A stretch of DNA of 30,265 bases, taken from contig WRMX01000011.1 of the NCBI GenBank assembly GCA_009776905.1, forward strand, positions 750 to 31,014, given 5' to 3'. The DNA comes from Oscillospiraceae bacterium. Its GTDB lineage: Bacteria; Bacillota; Clostridia; Oscillospirales; Oscillospiraceae. Under the pieces are notes generated by a model. The model made no database searches. It worked only from the letters and a program-made list of their open reading frames with translations, and had not been told where the DNA came from. Shown here piece after piece: positions 14,971-23,643 of this stretch (the first letter of the stretch is position 1; the number at the start of each line of letters is the position of its first letter). Both the position numbers and the translations under genes were made by a program.

Positions 14971-15836
14971 TGGACGAACAGAAAAAGAAGAAAAAGAAGT
15001 CGAGATTCGGCGAGATTTGGCGGCGCCTTAAGAAGAACAAAGCTGCTGTCGTGTCGCTGTTTGTCATTGCTGTCGTCGTGCTTGTCGCTGTTTTTGCCAG
15101 CGTGCTGGCTCCGTATCCATACGACCTGCAAGACTACACCGCTCCATATGCCAAACCAAGCGCCGTCCACCTCCTCGGCACCGACAGGCTGGGCCGCGAC
15201 ACTTTGAGCCGGCTGATATACGGCGCTCAACAGTCCCTCCAACTGGGAATCATCGCTGTGGCCGTGTCGACCGTTATTGGCGTCATCATCGGAGCTGTCG
15301 CCGGGTTCTACGGTGGTTGGACCGATACATTAATTATGAGGTTTCTTGATATATACCAGAGCATTCCGATGTTCCTGCTCTGCGTCACGCTCGCCTCCGT
15401 CATGGGGCCGAGCCTCAAGAACGCGATATTGGCCATAGGTATCAGCATGATACCCGGGCCTGCCAGGCTCATGCGTGCTTCGATCCTCACTGTCCGCGAA
15501 ATGGAATATATCGAGGCTGCCAAGGCTATTCGAGCCAGAAGTGCCCGCATCATCCGCAAGCATATTATCCCCAATGCCATTTCTCCTTTAATTGTTTCTA
15601 CCACAATGAGCATCGGCAGCGGCATCCTCTCCGGCGCGGGGCTCAGCTTCATAGGTCTCGGCGCCCAGCCGCCGATCCCCGAGTGGGGCGCGTTGGTTTC
15701 TGACGCGCGCAACATCATGAGAGACCACGGCGAGCTTGCGCTGTATCCCGGCATCTGCATCATGATCACCGTTCTTGCGTTCAATCTGTTGGGCGACGGT
15801 CTGCGCGACGCGCTCGACCCGCGGCTGAAGAATTGA
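14970..15836 (+). CDS. ABC transporter permease, DppC/OppC type
   Basis: A 288-residue membrane protein that starts at GTG 14970, behind AAGGGGGTGG. A lysine-rich cytoplasmic N-terminus is followed by the first membrane helix (about 26-48), then HLLGTDRLGRDTLSRLIYGA, the hallmark of DppC-type subunits. The EAA-type loop contains EYIEAAKAIRARSARIIRKH. The end, LGDGLRDALDPRLK, is also typical. It pairs with the preceding permease. The overlapping junctions upstream and the ten-base gap downstream to the ATPase start show one operon. Confidence 0.93.
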   Translation: MDEQKKKKKKSRFGEIWRRLKKNKAAVVSLFVIAVVVLVAVFASVLAPYPYDLQDYTAPYAKPSAVHLLGTDRLGRDTLSRLIYGAQQSLQLGIIAVAVSTVIGVIIGAVAGFYGGWTDTLIMRFLDIYQSIPMFLLCVTLASVMGPSLKNAILAIGISMIPGPARLMRASILTVREMEYIEAAKAIRARSARIIRKHIIPNAISPLIVSTTMSIGSGILSGAGLSFIGLGAQPPIPEWGALVSDARNIMRDHGELALYPGICIMITVLAFNLLGDGLRDALDPRLKN

Positions 15837-15846
15837 GGTGGACGGA

Positions 15847-16815
15847 ATGGATGAAAACATACTCGAAATCAATGACTTGGTCGTTGAATACCATACTGAC
15901 GACGCGGTCATCCACGCCGTCAACGGCTTAAACCTCACCGTCAAGCGCAAGGAGACGATCGGCTTGGTGGGCGAGACGGGGGCCGGCAAAACGACTATCG
16001 CCCGCGCCATCATGCGCATTCTGCAGACTCCGCCCGCGAAGTTCTGCGGCGGCACCATCCTCTTTGAGGGCCAGGACATCATGAAGATGACCGAGCAGCA
16101 GATGCGGAAGATCCGGGGCGACAAAATCGCGATGATCTTCCAAGACCCGATGACGGCGCTCAACCCCATCGAGAAGGTCGGCTACCAGATCGCGGAGGCG
16201 ATAGGCCTCCACAACAAGGTTTCCCGCGCGGAGGCGGAGATCAAGGCCTGCGACATGCTGGAGATGGTCGGCATCAGGTCTGAAAGGTACTCCGAGTTCC
16301 CGCACCAGTTCTCCGGCGGGATGAAGCAGCGCGTCGTCATCGCGATGGCGCTCGCGTGCAACCCGATCTTGCTTCTGGCGGACGAGCCAACGACGGCGCT
16401 CGACGTCACGATCCAGGCGCAGGTGCTGGAAGTGATGAAGTCGCTGAAGGAGAAGCTCGACACTTCCGTCATCATGATTACGCACGACCTCGGCGTGGTC
16501 GCGGACATTTGCGACTCCGTCGCCGTCGTATACGCCGGGGAGATCGTCGAATATGGCACGCTGGAGCAGATATTCGACTACCCGACCCACCCATACACAT
16601 TGGGGCTCTTCAATTCATTGCCGAAGCTGGACATGACCGAGCCTAGGCTGAAGCCGATCAAGGGTCTGATGCCCGACCCGACGAACCTGCCCCAAGGGTG
16701 CAAGTTCCACGACCGCTGCCCCGACGCGACGGAGCAATGCGCCATCGACCCCCCGGGTATGGCGGAGATAGCTCCCGGGCACCTCGTAAAATGCTTTCCA
16801 AAGGGGGGTGAGTAA
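15847..16815 (+). CDS. ABC transporter ATP-binding protein, DppD/OppD type
   Basis: The protein is 322 residues from ATG 15847, with GAGGTG six bases upstream; an in-frame GTG at 15838 has no such site. Walker A is GETGAGKTT, the signature is FSGGMKQRV, and Walker B is ILLLADEPTTALD. The C-terminal oligopeptide-transporter tail includes four cysteines in GCKFHDRCPDATEQCAIDPPG, a pattern seen in OppD/OppF proteins that can bind an Fe-S cluster. It powers import by hydrolysing ATP as a heterodimer with the next gene product. Two bases of overlap-free spacing and common direction indicate tight co-transcription. Confidence 0.93.
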   Translation: MDENILEINDLVVEYHTDDAVIHAVNGLNLTVKRKETIGLVGETGAGKTTIARAIMRILQTPPAKFCGGTILFEGQDIMKMTEQQMRKIRGDKIAMIFQDPMTALNPIEKVGYQIAEAIGLHNKVSRAEAEIKACDMLEMVGIRSERYSEFPHQFSGGMKQRVVIAMALACNPILLLADEPTTALDVTIQAQVLEVMKSLKEKLDTSVIMITHDLGVVADICDSVAVVYAGEIVEYGTLEQIFDYPTHPYTLGLFNSLPKLDMTEPRLKPIKGLMPDPTNLPQGCKFHDRCPDATEQCAIDPPGMAEIAPGHLVKCFPKGGE

Positions 16816-16818
16816 CCT

Positions 16819-17763
16819 ATGGCCATGCTGGAAGTCAGGAATCTGAAAAAATACTTCAAGAACAAGGCAGGGATGCTGCACGCCGTCGACGACATCAGCT
16901 TCACGCTGGACGAGCACAAGACGCTTGGCGTCGTGGGGGAGTCCGGCTGCGGGAAGACGACGCTCGGCCGCACCGTGCTGCACCTCATCGACATCACCGA
17001 CGGCCAGGTTTTCTTCGATGGCAAGGATGTCTCCAACCCGTCCAAAAAAGAGCTTGACGACATGCGGCTGAACATGCAGATCATTTTCCAGGACCCATAC
17101 GCGTCGCTCAACCCGCGCATGTCCGTCAGCGAGACGATCATGGAGCCATTGAAAATCGAGGGCAGGCTGTCGAAGGCGGAGATGCGGGCGGAGGTCAAGC
17201 AATTGATGGACACCGTCGGCCTTGCCGACCGTTTTGAGAACTCATACCCGCACGAGCTGGACGGCGGGCGGCGGCAGCGCATCGGCGTCGCGCGCGCCCT
17301 CGCGCTCAAGCCGAAATTCATCGTCTGCGACGAGCCGGTTTCCGCGCTCGACGTGTCGATACAGGCGCAGATCATCAACCTCATGCTGGATTTGCAGGAG
17401 GAGCGCGGGCTGGCATATATGTTCGTGACGCATGACCTTTCGGTCGTCAAATACATCTCGGACGACATCATGGTGATGTACCTCGGGCAGATGGTCGAAA
17501 AGGCCCCGTCGGACGAGCTGTTCCAAAATCCGATGCACCCATACACGCAGGCGCTGCTTTCCGCGATCCCCATCCCGAGCATCCACAACCGCAGGGAGCG
17601 CATCATCATGCAGGGCGAGCTGACGTCGCCCATCAACCCGAAGCCCGGGTGCAGGTTCATGGACAGGTGCCGTCACGCCGCCCCCGAGTGCGTGGAAGCC
17701 CAAGTCTTGGAAGAGCCTTCGCCCAGCCACTTTGTCGCGTGTTGCAGAAGCAACAAAATATAA
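16819..17763 (+). CDS. ABC transporter ATP-binding protein, DppF/OppF type
   Basis: A 314-residue ATPase from ATG 16819 (ATG 16825 is an alternative). Walker A is GESGCGKTTLGRT and Walker B is FIVCDEPVSALD. The signature motif reads LDGGRRQRIG rather than LSGGQ: Asp replaces the serine that contacts the ATP gamma phosphate, a variant I believe recurs in some clostridial OppF proteins. The C-terminal tail has the cysteine-containing GCRFMDRCRHAAPEC segment. It partners the DppD-like subunit. If its signature is weakened, the two ATP sites may be unequal, as in other asymmetric ABC dimers. The binding-protein gene begins 24 bases after its stop. Confidence 0.93.
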   Translation: MAMLEVRNLKKYFKNKAGMLHAVDDISFTLDEHKTLGVVGESGCGKTTLGRTVLHLIDITDGQVFFDGKDVSNPSKKELDDMRLNMQIIFQDPYASLNPRMSVSETIMEPLKIEGRLSKAEMRAEVKQLMDTVGLADRFENSYPHELDGGRRQRIGVARALALKPKFIVCDEPVSALDVSIQAQIINLMLDLQEERGLAYMFVTHDLSVVKYISDDIMVMYLGQMVEKAPSDELFQNPMHPYTQALLSAIPIPSIHNRRERIIMQGELTSPINPKPGCRFMDRCRHAAPECVEAQVLEEPSPSHFVACCRSNKI

Positions 17764-17787
17764 TAGAAAGATAATAGGAGGAAAGAA

Positions 17788-19503
17788 ATGAAGAAGAGTA
17801 AGCTGATAGTGATCTTGCTTTGCGTCGTTATGCTGTTCTCGATCGTCGCGTGCAACAAGACGGACGACAACTCGAACAACAACGCGGGCAACAACTCGAA
17901 CAACGCTGACAACAACTCGAACAGCAACGCAAACAACAACACGGACAGCAACACAAACAGCAATGCAAACAGCAACGACAACCAGAGCTCCCAAGGCAAC
18001 GAGGGGCAAAGCAACCAAGGCGGAGCGGTCCGCGACACGCTGAACATTGCATACCAGCAAGACTCCGGCGTCCTGATCCCCGGCCAGGTCACTGGCGGGC
18101 AGTACAACGCGCTCCAGAGCATCTATGAGCCGCTGTGGGACATGGATGAAGACGGCAACATGATTTATGTCCTCATGGAGAGCTATGAGGAGCTCGCTCC
18201 GGATCATTGGAGAGTCAAGCTGAGAGAGGGCGTCAAATTCTCCAACGGCGTCGAGATGACTGCGGACGACGTAGTATTCTCATTGAAGTATTGGAAAACG
18301 ATCCCCGTCAACTCTGTCAGAGTGCAGTCTATGGACGATGAAAGGACTGTTGCATATGACAGATATACCGTGGACCTCTATATGCTTGGCGGCTACTACT
18401 ATATGCATGACACCGCCAGCACAATGTTCATGATTCACTGCGAAGAGGGCTTTGACGAAGAGGATCTGATGACGCATCCAGTTGGCACCGGCCCATATAA
18501 GCTCAACGAATATGTCGTCAACAGCCACCTATTCCTCGAGAGGCGCGACGATTATTGGGGCAAGCCTCCCGCCATGAAGTATCTCAACTTCAGATGCTTG
18601 GCCGAGCCTTCCCAGATCGTCAACGCGCTTTCGACAGGCATGATCGATTCCGCGATGATCCAGCTTGCCGATGCTGATTATGTCAGCTCCCTGCCCGGTT
18701 ACAACACGGACGCGCGCTATATCGGCGGCGGCGTCAGCTTGTCGATCAACTCCGGCGAGAACAGCTTCTTCAATCGGTGGTGGGACGTCGACAAGAGCTT
18801 GGATGCCAGAAAGGCTGTCTACCACGCGATCGACCCATGGGTGCTCATCAACCTGGTTTACGAAGGCAAAGGCAGACTGATGCACGGCGTCGTTCCGGAC
18901 TTCATGCTTGACTATTTGCCGGAATACGACTATATGGCGGATTTCTACAGGACGGGATATAACCTCGAGCTCGCACAGCAACTGGCGGACAGCTCCGGAC
19001 TTACGGGCAGGACGATCGTCATGGTTACGGCCGGCACCGCAGACGGTATCTTGATGGCAGAAATCGTGCAGAGCATGCTTGACAAGATCGGAGTCAAGGT
19101 CGAGATCCAGAACTATGACGGCGCAACAATCTTCCAGATGATCTATGACCCGAACGCAAGTTGGGAGATCATGGTCGGTGCCGGCATCGCCCCGAACAGA
19201 AGGGTTGCAGACTTGCTCCTGAACGGCGTCAGATACTCCAACACGCTGACGATTCCGGGAGCGTTCCCGGGCAACGAGTGGTATCTTGAACACTGCGCGG
19301 AAATGATGCACAACCCCGATCCAGTTGGGCGCAGAGCGATCGAGAAGGAATGCCTGCAGATGTTCACCGATGAATGCATCGGGTTTGGATTGTTCCTGAC
19401 AGAGACGGTCAACGCTTATGCAAAAGACATCGACATGAACAGCATCGTCTATTCTGTCTGTACGGGCACTGTCCGTTGGAACGATATCCAGCTAGTAAGC
19501 TAA
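17788..19503 (+). CDS. Extracellular solute-binding lipoprotein, family 5 (SBP 1)
   Basis: A 571-residue lipoprotein from ATG 17788 with AGGAGG upstream. The signal peptide ends LFSIVAC, so C22 is the lipidated residue that anchors the protein outside the membrane. Residues about 23-75 are a flexible tether made mostly of Asn, Ser and Asp. The mature SBP_bac_5 fold begins at VRDTLNIAYQQDSG and contains LREGVKFSNG and the HPVGTGPYKL block typical of DppA/OppA-type proteins. It hands its ligand to the permeases encoded just upstream. The ligand cannot be read from sequence; peptides, glycosides and other organic molecules are all known for the family. It is clearly paralogous to the 19862-21574 product. 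Confidence 0.92.
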   Translation: MKKSKLIVILLCVVMLFSIVACNKTDDNSNNNAGNNSNNADNNSNSNANNNTDSNTNSNANSNDNQSSQGNEGQSNQGGAVRDTLNIAYQQDSGVLIPGQVTGGQYNALQSIYEPLWDMDEDGNMIYVLMESYEELAPDHWRVKLREGVKFSNGVEMTADDVVFSLKYWKTIPVNSVRVQSMDDERTVAYDRYTVDLYMLGGYYYMHDTASTMFMIHCEEGFDEEDLMTHPVGTGPYKLNEYVVNSHLFLERRDDYWGKPPAMKYLNFRCLAEPSQIVNALSTGMIDSAMIQLADADYVSSLPGYNTDARYIGGGVSLSINSGENSFFNRWWDVDKSLDARKAVYHAIDPWVLINLVYEGKGRLMHGVVPDFMLDYLPEYDYMADFYRTGYNLELAQQLADSSGLTGRTIVMVTAGTADGILMAEIVQSMLDKIGVKVEIQNYDGATIFQMIYDPNASWEIMVGAGIAPNRRVADLLLNGVRYSNTLTIPGAFPGNEWYLEHCAEMMHNPDPVGRRAIEKECLQMFTDECIGFGLFLTETVNAYAKDIDMNSIVYSVCTGTVRWNDIQLVS

Positions 19504-19615
19504 TACAAACTGAGCGGTCTTGTCTCACGATGTGAGCTGCGCTCTCCGCAAGTCTATTTGCCCGATATAGGCAAATGACACGAACAACAAAACTTAGCGA
19601 CAATGGTGCCTATGC

Positions 19616-19648
19616 GGCCGGGACACGCTTAACTGCCGTGTCCTGGCC
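19616..19648 (+). terminator. Strong hairpin downstream of SBP 1 (terminator or attenuator-like)
   Basis: GGCCGGGACACG (19616-19627) pairs with CGTGTCCTGGCC (19637-19648) with one G-U wobble and a nine-base loop. It is very stable but lacks an immediate T tract; TTTT appears only at 19657-19660. It may partly terminate, or block RNA decay behind the SBP 1 message. Confidence 0.45.
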
Positions 19649-19734
19649 GTCGGTAATTTTCCACCGGCCTTTCTGTGAATATCCACTATTCCATCTGGAC
19701 AAAATATAACCGATTGTTAATTGCAATATTTTAT

Positions 19735-19751
19735 GGCGGCAGATTGCCGCC
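19735..19751 (+). repeat. Small GC hairpin in the SBP 2 leader
   Basis: GGCGGCA and TGCCGCC flank a three-base loop, about 110 bases before the SBP 2 ATG. No T tract follows. It is a possible RNA structure of unknown role. Confidence 0.35.
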
Positions 19752-19861
19752 CCTGCAAGATATTGTCGCCCTCATAAAAGCAACCACAGCCCATTGAGGC
19801 TCGCATCACGCATCCGTGAGTTTTACAATTGCCTAGCCTAAAATATATAAGGAGACAAAAC

Positions 19862-21574
19862 ATGAAAAGCAAAAAATTTGTGGCTATCCTTATCTGCATC
19901 GTAATGATGCTTGCCGTTGTCACGGCGTGCAACAAAGACACCGGCAATACCAATTCGGATTCGAACACGAACGACAACACCCAAAGCAATAATAGCAGCA
20001 ACACCCAGGACAACACCCAGAGCAACAATAACCAAAACAGCCAGGACAACACCCAAAGCAACAACAACGATAACAGCGCCAACCAAGGCGATAACCAGCA
20101 GAACCCCGCGCCTGCCGGCGTCCGTGACACATTGAACATAGCGATTCCCAATGACAGCGGCTCGCTGGATGCCGCAAACTCGACAGGCGCCACATTTGGA
20201 GCCGTGACATGCATCATGGAACCATTATGGGACATCACCGACGATGGCGATATCCTATATATCCTCGCTGAGAGCGTGGACATCGTGGCTCCCGACGAAT
20301 GGATCCTCCATCTGAGACAAGGCGTGAAGTTTTCCAACGGCAATGATTTCACAGCGGACGACGTCTATTTTTCAATCATGCTGCATTACAACGCGGGAGC
20401 GACAGGCGGCCCGAGAGTCCAGACCGTGGATGTCAACAACATGGAAGTTATTGACGATTATACATTCCGGCTGAAACTCTGGGACTATCACGTAGCTAAC
20501 TGGACGGTGCTTAGCATGATGATCGTTTATGATGCGGAGTCTTATGATCCTGAAGTCGCCAGCAACCATCCCATCGGCACAGGTCCCTATGTGCTCACCG
20601 ACTATGTCATCAACAGCCACCTGTCATTGGAGCTTCGCGATGAATACTGGGGCGAGATGCCTACAATCAAATACCTCAATTTCCGCGTGCTAGCCGAACC
20701 TTCGCAAGTCGTCAACTCGCTTGCGACCGGGGCAATCGACATCGGCAGCATTTCGACGCCTGATGTCAGCTATGTGAGCACCATGCCAAACTATTTCATC
20801 AACAGCCGGTATACGGGCAACTACGTCCTTCTGGGATTCAACTTCGGAGTAAATTCCTTCTTCTATCACAACCTCGATGCTCGAAGGGCAGTAGTCCATG
20901 CGGTCGACCCGCAAGTTATCGTCGATCTTGTCTATGAGGGGCAAGGCGAGGTTATGAAATGCGTCGTGCCCAAGCTTTGCTTCGATTATGAAGAACGTTT
21001 TGAAAACATGGACGACACATATTCCATCGGATATAATGTTGAGCTCGCGAAACAGCTTGCGGAGAGTTCGGGTCTTGCGGGGCAAACAGTAACGATTATG
21101 ACAGACGGGACGCCAACGCAAGTATTAACTGCGGAGATAGTCCAAAATATGCTCCAGGCAATCGGCGTGACGGCCCAGATACTCAGCTTTGATGGCGCTA
21201 CTGTGTGGCAAATGCTATATGATCCCGCATCTGTTTGGGATATGAGCATCGGCGCAGGCATGGCGCCCAACAGGAGGGTGGGCGACCTGCTCGTGAATGG
21301 CGTGCGCTACTCCCCCACGTTGACGGCTCCGGGAGCATTCAACAACAACGACTACTACTTGCAGATAGCTCCTTTGACCCTCAGCACCGCAGACGATGCG
21401 CAGCGCAGCGAATATCTATATGAAGTGTTGAAGATGTATATAGAGAATGTGCTGAACTTCTCGTTGTGCGATGTGCTGTACTCGACCGCGATTTCCACCG
21501 ATATAGATCCAAGTTCCATCACATATACTTTCGGCACCGCAGGAATCAGGATACAAACATTGAAATTCAAATAG
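19862..21574 (+). CDS. Extracellular solute-binding lipoprotein, family 5 (SBP 2)
   Basis: The protein is 570 residues from ATG 19862, behind AAGGAGA; the open frame extends to 19829, but that start adds residues before the signal peptide. The lipobox is VVTAC, so C23 (about) is lipidated. The tether that follows contains three tandem 12-residue units beginning DNTQSNN. The mature part starts GVRDTLNIAIPNDSG and shares LRQGVKFSNGNDFTADDVYFS and HPIGTGPYVLTDYV with SBP 1 along its whole length, so the two arose by duplication. Having two receptors for one importer suggests two related ligands or two affinities. A 358-base structured gap upstream may allow separate control. The AprA-like gene follows 106 bases later. 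Confidence 0.92.
   Translation: MKSKKFVAILICIVMMLAVVTACNKDTGNTNSDSNTNDNTQSNNSSNTQDNTQSNNNQNSQDNTQSNNNDNSANQGDNQQNPAPAGVRDTLNIAIPNDSGSLDAANSTGATFGAVTCIMEPLWDITDDGDILYILAESVDIVAPDEWILHLRQGVKFSNGNDFTADDVYFSIMLHYNAGATGGPRVQTVDVNNMEVIDDYTFRLKLWDYHVANWTVLSMMIVYDAESYDPEVASNHPIGTGPYVLTDYVINSHLSLELRDEYWGEMPTIKYLNFRVLAEPSQVVNSLATGAIDIGSISTPDVSYVSTMPNYFINSRYTGNYVLLGFNFGVNSFFYHNLDARRAVVHAVDPQVIVDLVYEGQGEVMKCVVPKLCFDYEERFENMDDTYSIGYNVELAKQLAESSGLAGQTVTIMTDGTPTQVLTAEIVQNMLQAIGVTAQILSFDGATVWQMLYDPASVWDMSIGAGMAPNRRVGDLLVNGVRYSPTLTAPGAFNNNDYYLQIAPLTLSTADDAQRSEYLYEVLKMYIENVLNFSLCDVLYSTAISTDIDPSSITYTFGTAGIRIQTLKFK
19973..20080 (+). repeat. Three-copy 36-bp in-frame minisatellite in the SBP 2 tether
   Basis: Units 19973-20008, 20009-20044 and 20045-20080 each start GACAACACCCA and encode DNTQSNN plus five variable residues. 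The length is a multiple of three, so copy number could change without breaking the frame and would alter the tether length between lipid anchor and binding domain. Confidence 0.8.
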
Positions 21575-21680
21575 CATGTAGTTCCGGGCATTTGGGATAC
21601 GGCCTAAGGAGCATTCATACTTTTATTCCACGCTCCCGGTCGTGTCCCAATTGCTATTATTAAACAGGAAGGTGAATATA

Positions 21681-23642
21681 TTGGGAAATGATCTATTCAA
21701 CGGCGTGACCCCATCCGAATGGCCATATCCGATCAAGTATGACAAAGAGAATAGGATCGACGTCGATGTTCTTGTTGTCGGAGGTGGCGTTGCGGGAGCG
21801 ATGGCAGGCATTATGGCAGCTAGGAGAGGTGTCAAGGTTGCAGTCGTCGAGAAATCGCATATCGACATCAGCGGCAGCGGCGGCGCGGGCCTCGATCACT
21901 ACGGAATGTGCATATCAAACCCGGATTGCTCCTACACCCCGGAGGAATTCATCGAAGCCCTGGAGGGTGGAAGATCCTTCTTTTCCGGCGACCACAGGAT
22001 GTACATTCAACTCAAGGGCACTTGGGACAGCATACTCGAAATGGAAAAGTTCGGGCTCCGCTTCCGCGACGAAGACGATGAATTCGTCGGCGCCCCATTC
22101 CGCGACGACAAGACAAAAATCATGTATGCATATGATTACGGCAGCAAATCCACGATTAAAATCCGTAGCGGCGCTGATTTCAAAAAGTATCTGAGGATCG
22201 GGCTCGTCAATGAAAAGAACGCGTCGATATTTGAGCGTGTCATGATAACCGACCTCCTCACCGATGGTGGAAAAGATGGAGCGCGCATTGTCGGCGCCAC
22301 CGGGGTCAACGAAGAGACGGGCGAGTTTTATGTGTTCAGCGCAAAAAGCGTCATAATCTGCACCTCCGGCGTTTCCATGCAAGGCACGCAAACATGGGCG
22401 TTCAACCTCGAAATGTTTGGCAACGGGTATCGCAACGATCCCCGATGCACGGGCGACGGCGTCGCTATGGCATGGAAAGCCGGCGCTGAGTTTTGCAGCG
22501 AGGAGCAATTTGGACAATCACATTCCACAATGCCGTTCGGATGGCCTTGGTATGGCATCGGCAACCCTGACAACACGTGGTTCCCTTGCTCGATCGTCGA
22601 TAACAATGGGAAGGAAATGCCATGGGTCGATTTCAACGGCACCCCGCTGAAATCCGTCGATGAACGCCCATTGCCGGACAAAGGCGGCAGGTTCATGTCC
22701 GGATACCCCGGCTCCAGGCTGTATATCGATGCAGAAAAAATCAAGAGCGGCGAATATGAGCTTCCGCTCTGGGCCGACCTTGCGGGCATGCCGGAATATG
22801 AGCGCCGCTGCATATGGGGGCTTATGGTGGGCAACGAAGGACGGACTCGCACAGCGATTTACGACTATTTCAATAAAGCGGGGTTCAACCCTGAGAGAGA
22901 CATGCTCCAATGTCCCGTTACGACTCCCGAGATTTATCAGGACGGCAGAAAAGACTTCTATCAGGGCGAGCCCGGTTCTGCCAAAGTCTGGAAGGCGGAT
23001 ACTTTGAAGGGCGTGATGACCGACTGGAACCAAATGACTAACGTCGGCGGGTTGTTTGCGGCGGGCATGGAATCGCAGCAAGGCGGGGCTCCGGGGATCG
23101 CTTCGGGCGGCTATGCGGGGAACAGGGCGGCTGAATATGCGATGAATGCAAGCAAGGGCAACATCAGCGAATCGCAGGTCGCCAAAGTGAAAGAGCGCGT
23201 CTACGCCCCCGTCAAGAGGCTGGGCGAACGCGATGCGGTCGTCAATTGGAAAGAGCTGGCGATGGGGATGAACCGCGTGATGCAGCAGGACTGCGGCGAT
23301 TTCCGCAGCCTCGCATTATGTAAACATGGGCTCATGTGGCTCGACAGCATCAAAAAGCATGAAATGCATCAAACATATGCCCGCAACCCCCACGAACTCG
23401 TGCGAGTCTTGGAAAGCGAGAGCAAGATCACTGTTGCGGAGGTGTATCTGCATCTTTGCATAGCAAACTTGAAAGATAAGGATTCCGGCGGGAACAGCGG
23501 CAAAGTCATGCTCAACAAGTTTGTCGACGGCGAGCTTGTCACCACGTATAAAGAAGACAAATGGTGGCTGAAGCCTCCTTATGCACCGACTTATCTCGAA
23601 AATTACGAAAAATGCATAGCTCTCGAAAAGGAGGGTAAGTGA
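21681..23642 (+). CDS. FAD-dependent oxidoreductase, AprA/SdhA-like, copy 2
   Basis: The protein is 653 residues from TTG 21681, with AGGAAGGTG six bases upstream; an in-frame GTG at 21642 has no ribosome binding site. FAD motif VVGGGVAG spans 32-39 and SGSGGAGLDHY spans 64-74, both matching copy 1 (6521-8512). Shared later blocks include FGLRFRDEDDEF, ARIVGATGVNEETGEFY and NPHELVRVLES. The substrate-side region (about 240-420) differs strongly between copies, so their substrates probably differ. An AprB-like ferredoxin gene starts two bases after its stop, so this copy most likely works as a flavoprotein/Fe-S heterodimer, passing electrons through two 4Fe-4S clusters. It lies downstream of the importer and probably acts on the imported compound. 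True APS reductase activity is unlikely. Confidence 0.88.
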   Translation: MGNDLFNGVTPSEWPYPIKYDKENRIDVDVLVVGGGVAGAMAGIMAARRGVKVAVVEKSHIDISGSGGAGLDHYGMCISNPDCSYTPEEFIEALEGGRSFFSGDHRMYIQLKGTWDSILEMEKFGLRFRDEDDEFVGAPFRDDKTKIMYAYDYGSKSTIKIRSGADFKKYLRIGLVNEKNASIFERVMITDLLTDGGKDGARIVGATGVNEETGEFYVFSAKSVIICTSGVSMQGTQTWAFNLEMFGNGYRNDPRCTGDGVAMAWKAGAEFCSEEQFGQSHSTMPFGWPWYGIGNPDNTWFPCSIVDNNGKEMPWVDFNGTPLKSVDERPLPDKGGRFMSGYPGSRLYIDAEKIKSGEYELPLWADLAGMPEYERRCIWGLMVGNEGRTRTAIYDYFNKAGFNPERDMLQCPVTTPEIYQDGRKDFYQGEPGSAKVWKADTLKGVMTDWNQMTNVGGLFAAGMESQQGGAPGIASGGYAGNRAAEYAMNASKGNISESQVAKVKERVYAPVKRLGERDAVVNWKELAMGMNRVMQQDCGDFRSLALCKHGLMWLDSIKKHEMHQTYARNPHELVRVLESESKITVAEVYLHLCIANLKDKDSGGNSGKVMLNKFVDGELVTTYKEDKWWLKPPYAPTYLENYEKCIALEKEGK

Positions 23643-23643
23643 G

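Larger units (their letters stand above)
19504..19861 (+). other. Structured 358-base gap between the two binding-protein genes
   Basis: No gene is seen. In order it contains a small hairpin ATTTGCC/GGCAAAT near 19555-19575, the strong hairpin at 19616-19648, a weaker overlapping one that reuses its last GGCC and pairs with ACCGGCC near 19662-19669 before a short T run, and a seven-base-pair hairpin at 19735-19751. It ends with AAGGAGA before the ATG at 19862. This may be a processing or attenuation region that sets SBP 2 and the downstream redox genes apart from the importer. Confidence 0.5.

Noticed and set aside
17865..17995. Repeated AAC-rich stretch as a CRISPR-like or non-coding repeat
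   Set aside because: It lies in frame inside the SBP 1 gene and encodes the Asn-rich tether after the lipidated Cys; there are no spacers or regular repeat units.
17673..18207. Long minus-strand open frames opposite SBP 1 and DppF
   Set aside because: They are antisense shadows of G+C-rich codons: low-complexity translation, no ribosome binding site, no family resemblance.
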